Assembly: GCA_015064195.1 (NCBI GenBank)
Contig: SVSO01000037.1
Location: forward strand, 1-17,753
DNA: 17,753 nt
Reading direction: 5' to 3'
DNA from: Oscillospiraceae bacterium
GTDB lineage: Bacteria > Bacillota_A > Clostridia > Oscillospirales > CAG-272
The notes below the pieces were generated by a model. It was not told the origin of the DNA. It ran no database searches and saw nothing but the letters and a program-made list of their open reading frames with translations. This document shows positions 1 through 7,151 of this stretch, in pieces. A program made the position numbers and the translations under genes. Position 1 is the first letter of the stretch. Every line of letters begins with the position of its first letter.

Positions 1-1100
1 TCCGGCGTGTGCGCATAATCGATGAATACATCAAAATCACAGTTTTCCGGCAGAGGCAGATGCTCCATTCTGCCGGGAATCTGCGGACAGCTTGCCAGTG
101 CGCGGCCGATCACGTCCGGCGCAATGCCGAACAACCGGGCACAGCTGACCGCCGCCAAGGTATTTGCCGCCATGAACCGTCCCGTCACCGGGCAGGTCAC
201 GTCTGTTCTGCCGCATTTTTCGCGCATGGTGTATCGGATGCCGCCAAGACTGTCGGCGGCAATGTCAGATGCCGCATAATCCGCGTGAGTGCCGGCGATG
301 GAGTATGTGACTGACGGAATGATGATCTCCCTCGCCATCCGTTCGGCATATTCGTCATCCGCATTGAGGATGCCCACGCCGCACAGCTCAAAGAGCCGCC
401 GCTTTGCCTGATAGTATTCCTCCATGGAGCCGTGATAATCCAGATGCTCCGCCGCCAGTCCGGTGAAGATGCCCGCTGTGAACCGGAGCGGGTCAAGCCG
501 GTACTGCGTCAGCGCATGGGAGGAAGCTTCCATGAATACGATCTCCACGCCCGCGTCCGCCATCTCCGCAAGTACGGTGTAAAGCCGCTCGGGGATCGGC
601 GTCGTCATGGCGTTGACCTTCGATTCGGCAAGATCGGTGAGGATTCGCACCTCATCGCCGATCATACAGCGCACCGTGCCGATGACACCGGTCACATAGC
701 CCGCCGTTTTGAAGATCTCGCGGAGAAAATACGTGGTTGAAGTTTTGCCGTTGGTGCCGGTGACTGCCACGAAGATCATCCGCTCGGACGGACGGCCGCA
801 CCGCTCATTCCACATATGGGAGCAGGCGAGGCGGGTATTTTCCACCGTCACATAGGGGATCTCCGGATGGGCGCGCAGGAAGTCCGTCACGCGCTCACAG
901 ATGATCAGCCGCGCGCCGTGATCCACAGCGGTGCAGATGAAATCGTGGCCGTCCAGCCTGCCGCCTCTCAGACAGAGGAAGGTGTCCCCCGCCCGGCATT
1001 CCAGCGAATTTGTCCGAAGCTCGCCGCATTCTACGGCAAGGGAGTCAAGGTTTGTGCCGGTCACGTGTACCCGGCGAAGAAGATCCTGTAATATGGTCAT
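1..1100 (-). CDS. murE: UDP-MurNAc-tripeptide synthetase MurE (C-terminal part beyond window)
   Basis: A cytoplasmic ATP-dependent Mur ligase that adds the third stem-peptide residue (meso-DAP or L-Lys) to UDP-MurNAc-L-Ala-D-Glu. I translated this frame by hand: 366 codons run open from an ATG at 1100 to the window edge. Visible motifs are the ATP-binding loop VTGTNGKTST (residues 113-122), TTP (166-168), EASSHAL (191-197), HLDYHGSMEEYYQAKRRLF with the lysine that is usually carbamylated (219-237), and DYAHTP (361-366). The family is usually about 480-500 aa, so roughly 120 residues are missing. They include the DNPR-type loop that would tell DAP from Lys, so the substrate cannot be decided here. 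The usual GRFNxxN motif reads GRFMAAN. The SD is GAGG, 7 nt before the ATG. It is the last visible gene of the mraZ cluster, and its start lies inside the hairpin at 1096-1165. Confidence 0.96.
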   Translation of the reverse strand, partial: MTILQDLLRRVHVTGTNLDSLAVECGELRTNSLECRAGDTFLCLRGGRLDGHDFICTAVDHGARLIICERVTDFLRAHPEIPYVTVENTRLACSHMWNERCGRPSERMIFVAVTGTNGKTSTTYFLREIFKTAGYVTGVIGTVRCMIGDEVRILTDLAESKVNAMTTPIPERLYTVLAEMADAGVEIVFMEASSHALTQYRLDPLRFTAGIFTGLAAEHLDYHGSMEEYYQAKRRLFELCGVGILNADDEYAERMAREIIIPSVTYSIAGTHADYAASDIAADSLGGIRYTMREKCGRTDVTCPVTGRFMAANTLAAVSCARLFGIAPDVIGRALASCPQIPGRMEHLPLPENCDFDVFIDYAHTP

Positions 1101-1165
1101 AATTCCGCCTCACATTCGCAAAATATCGTGGTAAGATATTACGCGGATGCGGGGCGGATTATGAC
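1096..1165 (-). promoter_or_regulatory. Long imperfect hairpin spanning the PBP-murE junction and the murE start codon
   Basis: The outer arms are GTCATAAT (1096-1103) with ATTATGAC (1158-1165), then CCGCC (1105-1109) with GGCGG (1153-1157). Pairing continues inward through 1110-1119/1143-1152 (with G-U pairs and one mismatch) and AATATC/GATATT (1122-1127/1135-1140), to a 7-nt loop at 1128-1134. Only T1104 is bulged. In the minus-strand mRNA the stem begins 3 nt after the PBP stop codon and buries both the murE SD and AUG. No U-tract follows, so it does not look like an intrinsic terminator. A role in translational control or mRNA processing, or an origin as a dispersed palindromic repeat, is inference. 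Confidence 0.75.
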
Positions 1166-1168
1166 AGA

Positions 1169-3502
1169 TCAGTCTGTACCGTCCATATGGCGCAGGGTGA
1201 TAGTGACAATGGTGCCCGGCGGCACTTCCGTGCCGGCGGCAGGGCTTTGTGCAATGACCACTGCACCCGAACCGACGCCGTAGTTGGTCGCACCTTCGAT
1301 CATGATGTTCAGATCGGAGTTGACGATCGTCCGGTTGGCATTGGTAGCCGCCTGCCCCATCACGTCGGGAACGACGATGGAATTGGTGGGCTCCGCATCG
1401 CCAGTGTACAGGTAGACCGTACCGCTGTCGATGGATAGTCGGCTTCCGCCCTCCGGTATATGAGCTGTGACGATGCGTCCGTTGCCCACGATCTCAAATT
1501 TCAGCTTGCGGTTGGTCAGGTAGAACGTACAGTCCGCCGTACCGAGTCCCACCAGATTGGTGATGCCCACGTCCATGTTGGCAAGCTCAGCCTCCGTGTA
1601 GTGAGGCTCATAGCCGAGATACGGCAGTGCCACTGCCAGAAAGTCTGCGATGTAAGGAGCGGCAACGACGCTTCCGTAGTAACCGTCTGCGTGAGGCTCA
1701 TCCACGATGATGATGACCGCGATCTGGGGGTCATCCGCCGGCGCGATGGCCACACAGGAACCGATGCGGTAGGGACGGTCTGCTTCCACCCACTCATCGT
1801 TGATGGTGACAATGTTGCCCTCTGCATCATAGTAGACCCATTTATCCTGCTTCTGGGATGTACCGGTCTTTGCCGCCACGCTGTAGCCCTTGGTGTATGC
1901 GTTCTTCGCACCGCCGTCGGTGGCCACACCCTCCGCCAGAATGCTCATAACGGTGGAGCAGGTCTCCTCGGAGAAGATCTGCACCTTGTTCTCCGATTCA
2001 TAGCTGTAGATCACATTGCCGTCATCGTCCACCATTTCCTTGAGGACATGGGGTGTGACGAGATAGCCGCCGTTTGCCACTGTGCAGATGGCCGTCAGCT
2101 GCTGGAGCGGTGTAGCCTTGAAGGTCTGACCGAAGGAATAGGTGGCAAGCTCGACGGAGTGCATATCCGCCTTATTGTGCCAGATGCCATAGGATTCGCC
2201 GGAGAGGTCAACGCCGGTTTTCTTGGTATAGCCCAGCGCCTCGAAATACTTGTAGAAGGTATCGAGACCGATCTTCTCCACGGTGTTCATCATCAGCGGG
2301 TTGCAGGACTGCTGCAGACCGCGGGCAAATGTCACCTCGCCGTGGCCGACAAGACGGTGGCAGGGGATCGGCTCTTTGTAGCCCGGCACATAATACTGGC
2401 CGGTGCAGGTGAACATATCGTCCACATGGACAACGCCCTCCTCCAGCGCAATGGCGGAGGTGAGAATCTTGGAGGTGGATCCCGGCTCATAGGGCTCGCT
2501 GACGATCTTATTGTTCCACATCCGGAACACAAGCTCACTCTGCAGCTTGTTGTACTCCTCACTGCCTACAGGATATTCGCAGGCCTCCAGTTCTTTGAGA
2601 TAATAATCCGCCAGCTCATAGGGATTGTTGCAGTCAAAGCTGGGATAGACCGCCGACGCGATGATACCGCCGGTGTTCACATCCATGACGATGCCGCAGA
2701 CACGATTGGTCGCCTCTGCCGATTCATAGGCGGCAATGATCTGATTCTCCAGCTCATACTGGATGCGCATATCGATGGTGGTCACTAAATTCGCGCCGTT
2801 TTCCGCACCCACATAGCTCTCGTATTTGAAGGGCATATCGCCGCCCACCGCATTTCTCGCGGTGATGTATTTGCCGGACGTGCCTTTTAAGTAATCGTTG
2901 TAGGTGGCCTCAATGCCGTACACACCGTCGCCGTCCGCATTGGTGAAGCCGATGAGATGGCAGGCCAGATTGCCGTAGCAGTAATACCGTTTGGAATCGG
3001 CGGCGAGATTCAGCAGGCCGGTGAGCTTGTTCTCCTGAATGAATTCCCGCAGAATTTCTGCTTTTTCCGGCGGCACGTTTCGCATGATCGTCTCATCGCG
3101 CCGCTCCAGCTTGTTCATCTTCTCCATGACCATGGCGCGGTCAACCTCCAGCACCTCCACCAGCTTGTCGGCGATCATGCCGGCGACCTCGCCCACCTCG
3201 TATTCGTTCTTCTCGTCCTCCTCCGTCTCAAACATACGGATATCCTTGGGGGCGACGAATACGCGGTAGACCGTGGTATTGGTGACGAGCAGGTTCATGT
3301 TGGTGTCGAAGATCTTACCGCGCTCGGGCGATGTTTTCGTCTCGCGGGTCAGCTGATCAATGACCTTCGCCTGATACTTGTCATAGTTCACGACCTGCAG
3401 ATTAAAAAGGCGGACAGCGAGTATGACCCAGCCGATCACAACGACGACTGTGAAAAACAGCATCCGCTTATACATGGTGCTGTGTTCTGAACCAAACGGC
3501 AT
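1169..3502 (-). CDS. ftsI: Class B penicillin-binding protein, FtsI/SpoVD type, with PASTA domains
   Basis: Septal peptidoglycan transpeptidase (777 aa), anchored in the membrane with its catalytic domain outside. One TM segment lies at about residues 14-33, followed by the PBP dimerisation domain (about 50-230) and the transpeptidase domain (about 265-625). The active-site motifs are intact: STSK with nucleophile Ser342 and Lys345, SCN at 399-401, and KTGT at 545-548. Two C-terminal PASTA-like repeats follow (about 643-702 and 708-772). The start ATG has the SD GGAGGG 4-5 nt upstream. Its place after an ftsL-like gene and before murE fits the vegetative division PBP (FtsI/PBP2B) or the sporulation paralogue SpoVD. 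SpoVD usually has one PASTA, so two lean towards the division enzyme, but sequence alone does not settle this. Confidence 0.95.
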   Translation of the reverse strand: MPFGSEHSTMYKRMLFFTVVVVIGWVILAVRLFNLQVVNYDKYQAKVIDQLTRETKTSPERGKIFDTNMNLLVTNTTVYRVFVAPKDIRMFETEEDEKNEYEVGEVAGMIADKLVEVLEVDRAMVMEKMNKLERRDETIMRNVPPEKAEILREFIQENKLTGLLNLAADSKRYYCYGNLACHLIGFTNADGDGVYGIEATYNDYLKGTSGKYITARNAVGGDMPFKYESYVGAENGANLVTTIDMRIQYELENQIIAAYESAEATNRVCGIVMDVNTGGIIASAVYPSFDCNNPYELADYYLKELEACEYPVGSEEYNKLQSELVFRMWNNKIVSEPYEPGSTSKILTSAIALEEGVVHVDDMFTCTGQYYVPGYKEPIPCHRLVGHGEVTFARGLQQSCNPLMMNTVEKIGLDTFYKYFEALGYTKKTGVDLSGESYGIWHNKADMHSVELATYSFGQTFKATPLQQLTAICTVANGGYLVTPHVLKEMVDDDGNVIYSYESENKVQIFSEETCSTVMSILAEGVATDGGAKNAYTKGYSVAAKTGTSQKQDKWVYYDAEGNIVTINDEWVEADRPYRIGSCVAIAPADDPQIAVIIIVDEPHADGYYGSVVAAPYIADFLAVALPYLGYEPHYTEAELANMDVGITNLVGLGTADCTFYLTNRKLKFEIVGNGRIVTAHIPEGGSRLSIDSGTVYLYTGDAEPTNSIVVPDVMGQAATNANRTIVNSDLNIMIEGATNYGVGSGAVVIAQSPAAGTEVPPGTIVTITLRHMDGTD

Positions 3503-3527
3503 AATTACCCTCCGATTTGAAAGGATG

Positions 3528-3562
3528 GGAGAGTAAGCGTCTGTGTATGCTGCCTACTCTCC
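3528..3562 (-). promoter_or_regulatory. Hairpin in the ftsL-PBP intergenic gap
   Basis: A perfect 8-bp inverted repeat, GGAGAGTA (3528-3535) and TACTCTCC (3555-3562). The adjacent AGC/GCT extends it to 11 pairs with a 3-nt bulge. It lies in the 104-nt gap between the ftsL-like stop and the PBP start, about 15 nt upstream of the PBP SD on the mRNA. There is no following U-tract, so it is not a standard terminator. A role in mRNA processing or in setting PBP translation is possible but inferred. Confidence 0.55.
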
Positions 3563-3606
3563 GATGCTTGTTCTTGATCTATCATATTACCGTGAAGTCC
3601 GAAAAA

Positions 3607-4503
3607 TTACAGTCCGAAGAACGCGCGTACACGTTCCACAACAGAGCCGCCGAAGCTTAAGAGTCCGTCAAAGATGTTCGGCTTCTCTTCCACCGTTTCC
3701 TCCACGATTTCGATCTTGTCCTCTTTGTGTACCGTCAGATAATAACGGTCTACCTGGTCTTTTTTCACCATGCCCAGCTCCGTTTTTGCCATGGTTTCCA
3801 CCACGCGCAGGTCATCCCGCGTTTCAAGGCGGAGGCGAAGCTCGTTTTCCTCCGACACCAGCGAATTGTATGTCCGCTGAAGGGTGGCATTCTCCGAGGT
3901 GATCTCGGTGATCTGTACCGATGTGGTGACAATGGCCATGATGAGAATGGTGAAGCTGAGTGCGATCAGCACCACCGCCATCGGGAAGGAATATTTTTTA
4001 TCCGAAACGATGGTATGTATGGCGACGATGGAGCGTTTGCGGAGCTTGTCCGCCTTGGCCGCCTGAACTTTCAGTGCCGCCGCCGCTTTTGCTCGATTCT
4101 GCGCCGCTTTTTTCTGCGCCTCGGCACGCCGTTTTGCCGCTTCTCTTGCACCAGCAGACCGCTGTGCGGTCTGCCGTGCAGACTGCCGTGCGGACTGCTG
4201 TGTACCCGTGCGGGCACCGGGCCGTGCCCCTGCCTGCACCGGACGCTGCATCCGGTCACGGCGTGCATTCACCGCCGCCGTGGAACGCTGAACCTGCGGG
4301 CCGCGCTGTGCCGGATTTGCCGCCGTACGTGCTGTCTGTGTGCGGCCTGCTGTCGGACGCTGAGGCTGCGGGGGACGCTGTGACTGTGCATTGGGACGAG
4401 CCAGCGAATCCCACGAATATTCGGTATAGGACGGATGGGTGGAAATGCGCTGACCGGCCACAGCACCGCTGTTATTCGATTTTTTGAACGCCGCATCGGT
4501 CAT
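3607..4503 (-). CDS. ftsL: FtsL-like septum-formation protein with a long basic N-terminal tail
   Basis: Bitopic divisome protein by position and architecture; 298 aa from the ATG at 4503. That ATG is 7 nt after the SD GGAGGT; a GTG at 4512 overlaps the SD and is unlikely. Residues 1 to about 165 are low complexity, rich in Arg, Ala, Gln, Thr and Pro, and strongly basic. One TM segment follows (about 173-195), then a short extracytoplasmic heptad region (about 197-232). The stretch METMAKTELGMVKKDQVDRY (about 237-255) matches the conserved end of FtsL/DivIC proteins. Typical FtsL proteins are about 100-130 aa, so the cytoplasmic tail is unusually long. It sits between rsmH and the PBP, exactly where ftsL is found in dcw clusters. 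FtsL is a rapidly evolving family, so the name rests mainly on position plus topology. Confidence 0.82.
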   Translation of the reverse strand: MTDAAFKKSNNSGAVAGQRISTHPSYTEYSWDSLARPNAQSQRPPQPQRPTAGRTQTARTAANPAQRGPQVQRSTAAVNARRDRMQRPVQAGARPGARTGTQQSARQSARQTAQRSAGAREAAKRRAEAQKKAAQNRAKAAAALKVQAAKADKLRKRSIVAIHTIVSDKKYSFPMAVVLIALSFTILIMAIVTTSVQITEITSENATLQRTYNSLVSEENELRLRLETRDDLRVVETMAKTELGMVKKDQVDRYYLTVHKEDKIEIVEETVEEKPNIFDGLLSFGGSVVERVRAFFGL

Positions 4504-4521
4504 GCATCTCACCTCCGGTTC

Positions 4522-5475
4522 TTATAATTTTTCCGCGATTCTCAGCTTTGCACTCCGTGAGCGCGGGTTTTCATCCAACTCCCGCTCGGACGGCAGGATG
4601 GGTTTGTGGGTCAGTACCCGGATCTCCGGTGTCCGTCCGCAAACGCAGACGGGAAAATCCTTGGGGCAGGTGCATCCCTTCGCGTGATCTGCAAAGGTCT
4701 GCTTGACGATTCGGTCCTCCAGCGAGTGGAAGGTGATCACCGACAGCCGTCCGCCCGGATTCAGTGCAGAAATCAGCGCATTCAGCGTCGGCTCGATGAT
4801 GGAAAGCTCGGAATTCACCTCAATGCGGATGGCCTGAAAGGTTCGCTTGGCCGGATGAGGGCCGTCCTCTCTGGCTTTTGCGGGGATGGCGGATTTGATG
4901 ATGTCCACCAGCTGCCACGTGGTTTCGATGGGAGCTGTTTCCCGCGCCGCGCAGATCTTTGACGCGATGCGCCCGGCGAATTTTTCCTCGCTGTATTCGT
5001 AGATGATCTTTTTTAATTTTTCCTCGGAATAGCCGTTGATGACATCCATGGCCGAGAAAGGCGCATCGGGATTCATCCGCATATCCAGCGGCGCGTCGTG
5101 CATATAGGAAAAGCCGCGCTCCGGGGTATCCAGCTGATAGGAGGATACGCCGAGGTCGATGACCGCGCCGTCAATGCCGTCGATGCCGAGATTTTCAAGT
5201 GCCGCGCCCACATTGCAGAAATTGTCGCGTACAAAGGTGACGCGATCTGCAAAGGGTGCAAGTCTGCGGCCCGATGCTTCGATGGCCGCGCTGTCCTGAT
5301 CGATGGCGATCAGGCGTCCGCCGTCAGAAAGGCGGGATGCGATGGCTTCCGAATGGCCGCCGCCGCCGAGTGTGCAGTCCACATAGATTCCGTCCGGCTT
5401 CACGGCAAGTCCGTCCACGGATTCGCCAAGCATAACGGAATAGTGGGAAAACTGTATGGTTTCGGGAGTTGTCAA
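4522..5475 (-). CDS. rsmH: 16S rRNA (cytosine(1402)-N(4))-methyltransferase RsmH
   Basis: SAM-dependent methylation of N4 of C1402 in the 16S rRNA P-site region (formerly MraW). 317 aa, a normal length. Family signatures are FSHYSVMLGE near the N-terminus, the SAM-binding DCTLGGGGHSEAI (about 33-45), IDLGVSSYQLD (about 106-116), PAKRTFQAIRIEVNSEL (about 208-224) and FHSLEDRIVK (about 250-259). The start is a TTG at 5475, chosen because SD AAGGAG lies about 8 nt upstream and because the next in-frame ATG (codon 14) falls within the conserved N-terminal motif. The TTG shares bases with the mraZ stop (TTGA, 4-bp overlap), suggesting translational coupling. Confidence 0.97.
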   Translation of the reverse strand: MTTPETIQFSHYSVMLGESVDGLAVKPDGIYVDCTLGGGGHSEAIASRLSDGGRLIAIDQDSAAIEASGRRLAPFADRVTFVRDNFCNVGAALENLGIDGIDGAVIDLGVSSYQLDTPERGFSYMHDAPLDMRMNPDAPFSAMDVINGYSEEKLKKIIYEYSEEKFAGRIASKICAARETAPIETTWQLVDIIKSAIPAKAREDGPHPAKRTFQAIRIEVNSELSIIEPTLNALISALNPGGRLSVITFHSLEDRIVKQTFADHAKGCTCPKDFPVCVCGRTPEIRVLTHKPILPSERELDENPRSRSAKLRIAEKL

Positions 5476-5891
5476 AGTCCCAGCTCCTTCATTTGTTTTT
5501 CGATTTCCGCGGCATCATCGCCGGTCTTCATGGCTTCCCAGCGTTCCGCCGCCCATAATTCCGCATGATCGCCCACGCCGAGGAATGCCGCATCCTTGAT
5601 GATGCCGGCAAATTCCCGCAGATTTGCGGGCAGGGTGATGCGCCCGTGAAGATCGGGTGTGACCTCCGCCGCGAAGGTGAACAGGAACCGCTTAATGGCG
5701 CGGGTCTGGGAATCGGGCAGTGCGGCAAGCTTGTCCGTCAGCCGCTTCCATTCCTCTTTCGGATAAAGGGACAGACAGCCGTCCACATTTTTGGCGAGGA
5801 AAAAGGAGTCGCCCAGTTCTTCCCGCAGCTTGGCCGGCACGAAAACACGCGCCTTCGCATCCAGCGTGTGCAGATATTCACCCATCAGCAT
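5472..5891 (-). CDS. mraZ: Transcriptional regulator MraZ
   Basis: DNA-binding AbrB-fold protein that autoregulates the dcw operon. From the ATG at 5891 it is 139 aa, close to the usual 140-145. Two MraZ repeats are visible: GEYLHTLDAKARVFVPAKLR (about 4-23) and its second-half counterpart ending in DLHGRITLPANLREFA (about 82-97). The frame is also open upstream to a GTG at 5924, but that start falls inside the operator repeats. The ATG at 5891 has an SD-like AGGTGG about 8 nt upstream and gives the family-typical N-terminus MLMGEY. The motif has KAR where KGR is commonest. It is the first gene of the minus-strand division/wall operon, with a promoter and a repeat array just upstream. Confidence 0.96.
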   Translation of the reverse strand: MLMGEYLHTLDAKARVFVPAKLREELGDSFFLAKNVDGCLSLYPKEEWKRLTDKLAALPDSQTRAIKRFLFTFAAEVTPDLHGRITLPANLREFAGIIKDAAFLGVGDHAELWAAERWEAMKTGDDAAEIEKQMKELGL

Positions 5892-5897
5892 CCAAGT

Positions 5898-5950
5898 CCC
5901 CACCTTTCGTCCGAATTTCACCACTTTGCACCAATTTGCACCACAGCAAT
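5898..5950 (-). promoter_or_regulatory. Putative MraZ operator: five 10-bp-phased GTGG-type repeats
   Basis: Read on the minus strand from 5950, the leader shows a GG core every 10 bp: CTGTGG, AAATTGG, AAAGTGG, AAATTCGG and AAAGGTGG, with GG pairs ending at 5941, 5931, 5921, 5911 and near 5900. MraZ proteins are known to bind tandem TGGG/AAAGTGG-type boxes at about 10-bp spacing upstream of their own gene, so this is a strong autoregulatory operator candidate. It lies between the -10 box and the mraZ SD, within the first transcribed bases. The fourth unit (TTCGG) is the weakest match. Confidence 0.8.
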
Positions 5951-5979
5951 ATTATACCGCAAATCGCGCGTAATTTCAA
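5951..5979 (-). promoter_or_regulatory. Sigma-A-type promoter of the mraZ operon
   Basis: On the minus strand, -35 TTGAAA (5974-5979) and a perfect -10 TATAAT (5951-5956) are separated by 17 bp. Transcription would start near 5944, giving a leader of about 50 nt that contains the repeat array. This position supports mraZ starting at 5891 rather than at the upstream GTG. Confidence 0.85.
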
Positions 5980-5983
5980 TAGT

Positions 5984-6026
5984 TTTCGGACGAATTTTTT
6001 TGCGAATATGCAAATTTTTTTGCATA
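5984..6026. repeat. Two A7/T7 tracts 20 bp apart and a palindrome upstream of the mraZ promoter
   Basis: The 11-mer AATTTTTTTGC occurs at 5993-6003 and 6013-6023, exactly 20 bp apart. The second copy is part of a perfect inverted repeat, TATGCAAA (6007-6014) with TTTGCATA (6019-6026). For minus-strand transcription these are A-tracts at about -50 and -70, spaced by two helical turns. That suits an UP element or intrinsic bend. The repeat is directly visible; the promoter role is inferred. Confidence 0.6.
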
Positions 6027-6090
6027 CTTGCCCGGAAATTATGTCATCTTCTGGGGATGGCTGTCATGGTTGTTGCCAAAGTGTAAATTT

Positions 6091-6594
6091 TTATCGTTTT
6101 ACGTTCACAATTCGCGCAAATGTCTCTGCCGCATCCGGCGGTACAAGATGGGCATAGGGTCTGCCATAGCGGATCATCTCGCTGACCATGGTGGAGCTGA
6201 TGTGCATATACTCCGCCTTGGTGGGGAGGATGACGGTGTCAAGCTCCGGCTCGATGGAGCGGTTGATGAGGGACAGGGACATCTCGTAATCGAAATCCGA
6301 GGCCGAGCGTGCGCCCTTCACCAGCGTGCCGATGCTCCGCTCTGCCGCATAACCGGCCAGCAGATCGTGGGACACATCGATGTGAACATTGGGAAAGCGT
6401 GCGAATGAAGCCGCCAGCATTTCCCGCTTTTCGTCAGCGGAAAACCGTCCCGCCTTGGCCGCATTGACAAAAGCCACGACCCACACCTCATCAAACATCG
6501 CCGCCGCCCGCATGACAAGGTCATAGTGGCCGATAGTTGGCGGATCAAAGCTGCCGGGGATCAGTGCAAATTTCGGATTCAGCATGGCCGTCAC
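6091..6594 (-). CDS. coaD: Phosphopantetheine adenylyltransferase CoaD
   Basis: Fourth step of CoA synthesis: 4'-phosphopantetheine + ATP gives dephospho-CoA + PPi, in the cytoplasm. 167 aa, near the usual 160. The nucleotidyltransferase signature is PGSFDPPTIGH (about 13-23; consensus PGSFDPxTxGH), with the catalytic histidine present. VKGARSASDFDYE (about 93-105) and ISSTMVSE (about 132-139) match the family's later motifs. The frame starts at a GTG at 6594 that overlaps the rsmD stop as GTGA; an ATG at 6585 is the alternative, and neither has a strong SD, so coupling to rsmD is likely. The rsmD-coaD pair is a common bacterial arrangement. No convincing terminator is seen between its stop and the mraZ promoter region. 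Confidence 0.95.
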   Translation of the reverse strand: MTAMLNPKFALIPGSFDPPTIGHYDLVMRAAAMFDEVWVVAFVNAAKAGRFSADEKREMLAASFARFPNVHIDVSHDLLAGYAAERSIGTLVKGARSASDFDYEMSLSLINRSIEPELDTVILPTKAEYMHISSTMVSEMIRYGRPYAHLVPPDAAETFARIVNVKR

Positions 6595-7151
6595 GCTTTC
6601 AGGCTGAGCACGGTGATGAAAATGCGGCCGTAGCGATTCTGCTTCTCCACATTGTACCGCGCCGCCAGCTCCTCATCGCCGCCGAAAATATCGTCCGTCT
6701 CATCCTCGCAGAAAATCCACGCGCCGTCCGCCAACAGATCCGCATCCACCAGCATTCGGAGCGAATTCTGAAGCATTCCGCTTCCGTAGGGCGGATCAAG
6801 GAATACGAAATCAAACTTAAACTTGCCCTTCGACACCCGCAGATATTCCGCGTAATCGGACAGCACCAGACGACAGCGATCCCAGAGATGCGCCTTCTGT
6901 GCGTTTTTCTTGATGATGTCAACTGCCTCCGCAGATCTGTCGATGAGATGGGCCTTCTCTGCACCGCGGCTGAGGGCTTCCAGTCCCATCTGTCCGCTTC
7001 CGGCGAACAGATCCAGAACCATGGCATCCGGCAGATCAAACTGGATCATGGAAAAGATGGCTTCCTTGACCCGCTCTGCCGTCGGTCTTGTCGCATCTCC
7101 GTCCAGCGTCGCCAGCTTCGTGCCGCGCGCCGTTCCTGTGATAATTCTCAT
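6591..7151 (-). CDS. rsmD: 16S rRNA (guanine(966)-N(2))-methyltransferase RsmD
   Basis: SAM-dependent N2 methylation of G966 in 16S rRNA. 186 aa, normal for the family. It opens with MRIITGTARGTKL, then RPTAERVKEAIFSM (about 22-35), the SAM-binding LDLFAGSGQMGLEALSRGA (about 46-64) and the catalytic DPPY (about 119-122). The ATG directly follows the uvrC stop with no gap, and an AAGGAG SD lies within the end of uvrC. It overlaps coaD by 4 bp downstream. It belongs to the ptsH-uvrC-rsmD-coaD minus-strand unit. Confidence 0.96.
   Translation of the reverse strand: MRIITGTARGTKLATLDGDATRPTAERVKEAIFSMIQFDLPDAMVLDLFAGSGQMGLEALSRGAEKAHLIDRSAEAVDIIKKNAQKAHLWDRCRLVLSDYAEYLRVSKGKFKFDFVFLDPPYGSGMLQNSLRMLVDADLLADGAWIFCEDETDDIFGGDEELAARYNVEKQNRYGRIFITVLSLKA

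Noticed and set aside
1460..2788. 442-codon plus-strand open frame opposite the PBP gene
   Set aside because: It is antisense to a gene with intact catalytic motifs. The translation has no domain-like pattern, and GC-rich third positions commonly create such frames.
5892..5924. N-terminal extension of MraZ from a GTG at 5924
   Set aside because: It falls within the operator repeats and lacks the family N-terminus. The ATG at 5891 has better spacing to an SD-like site.
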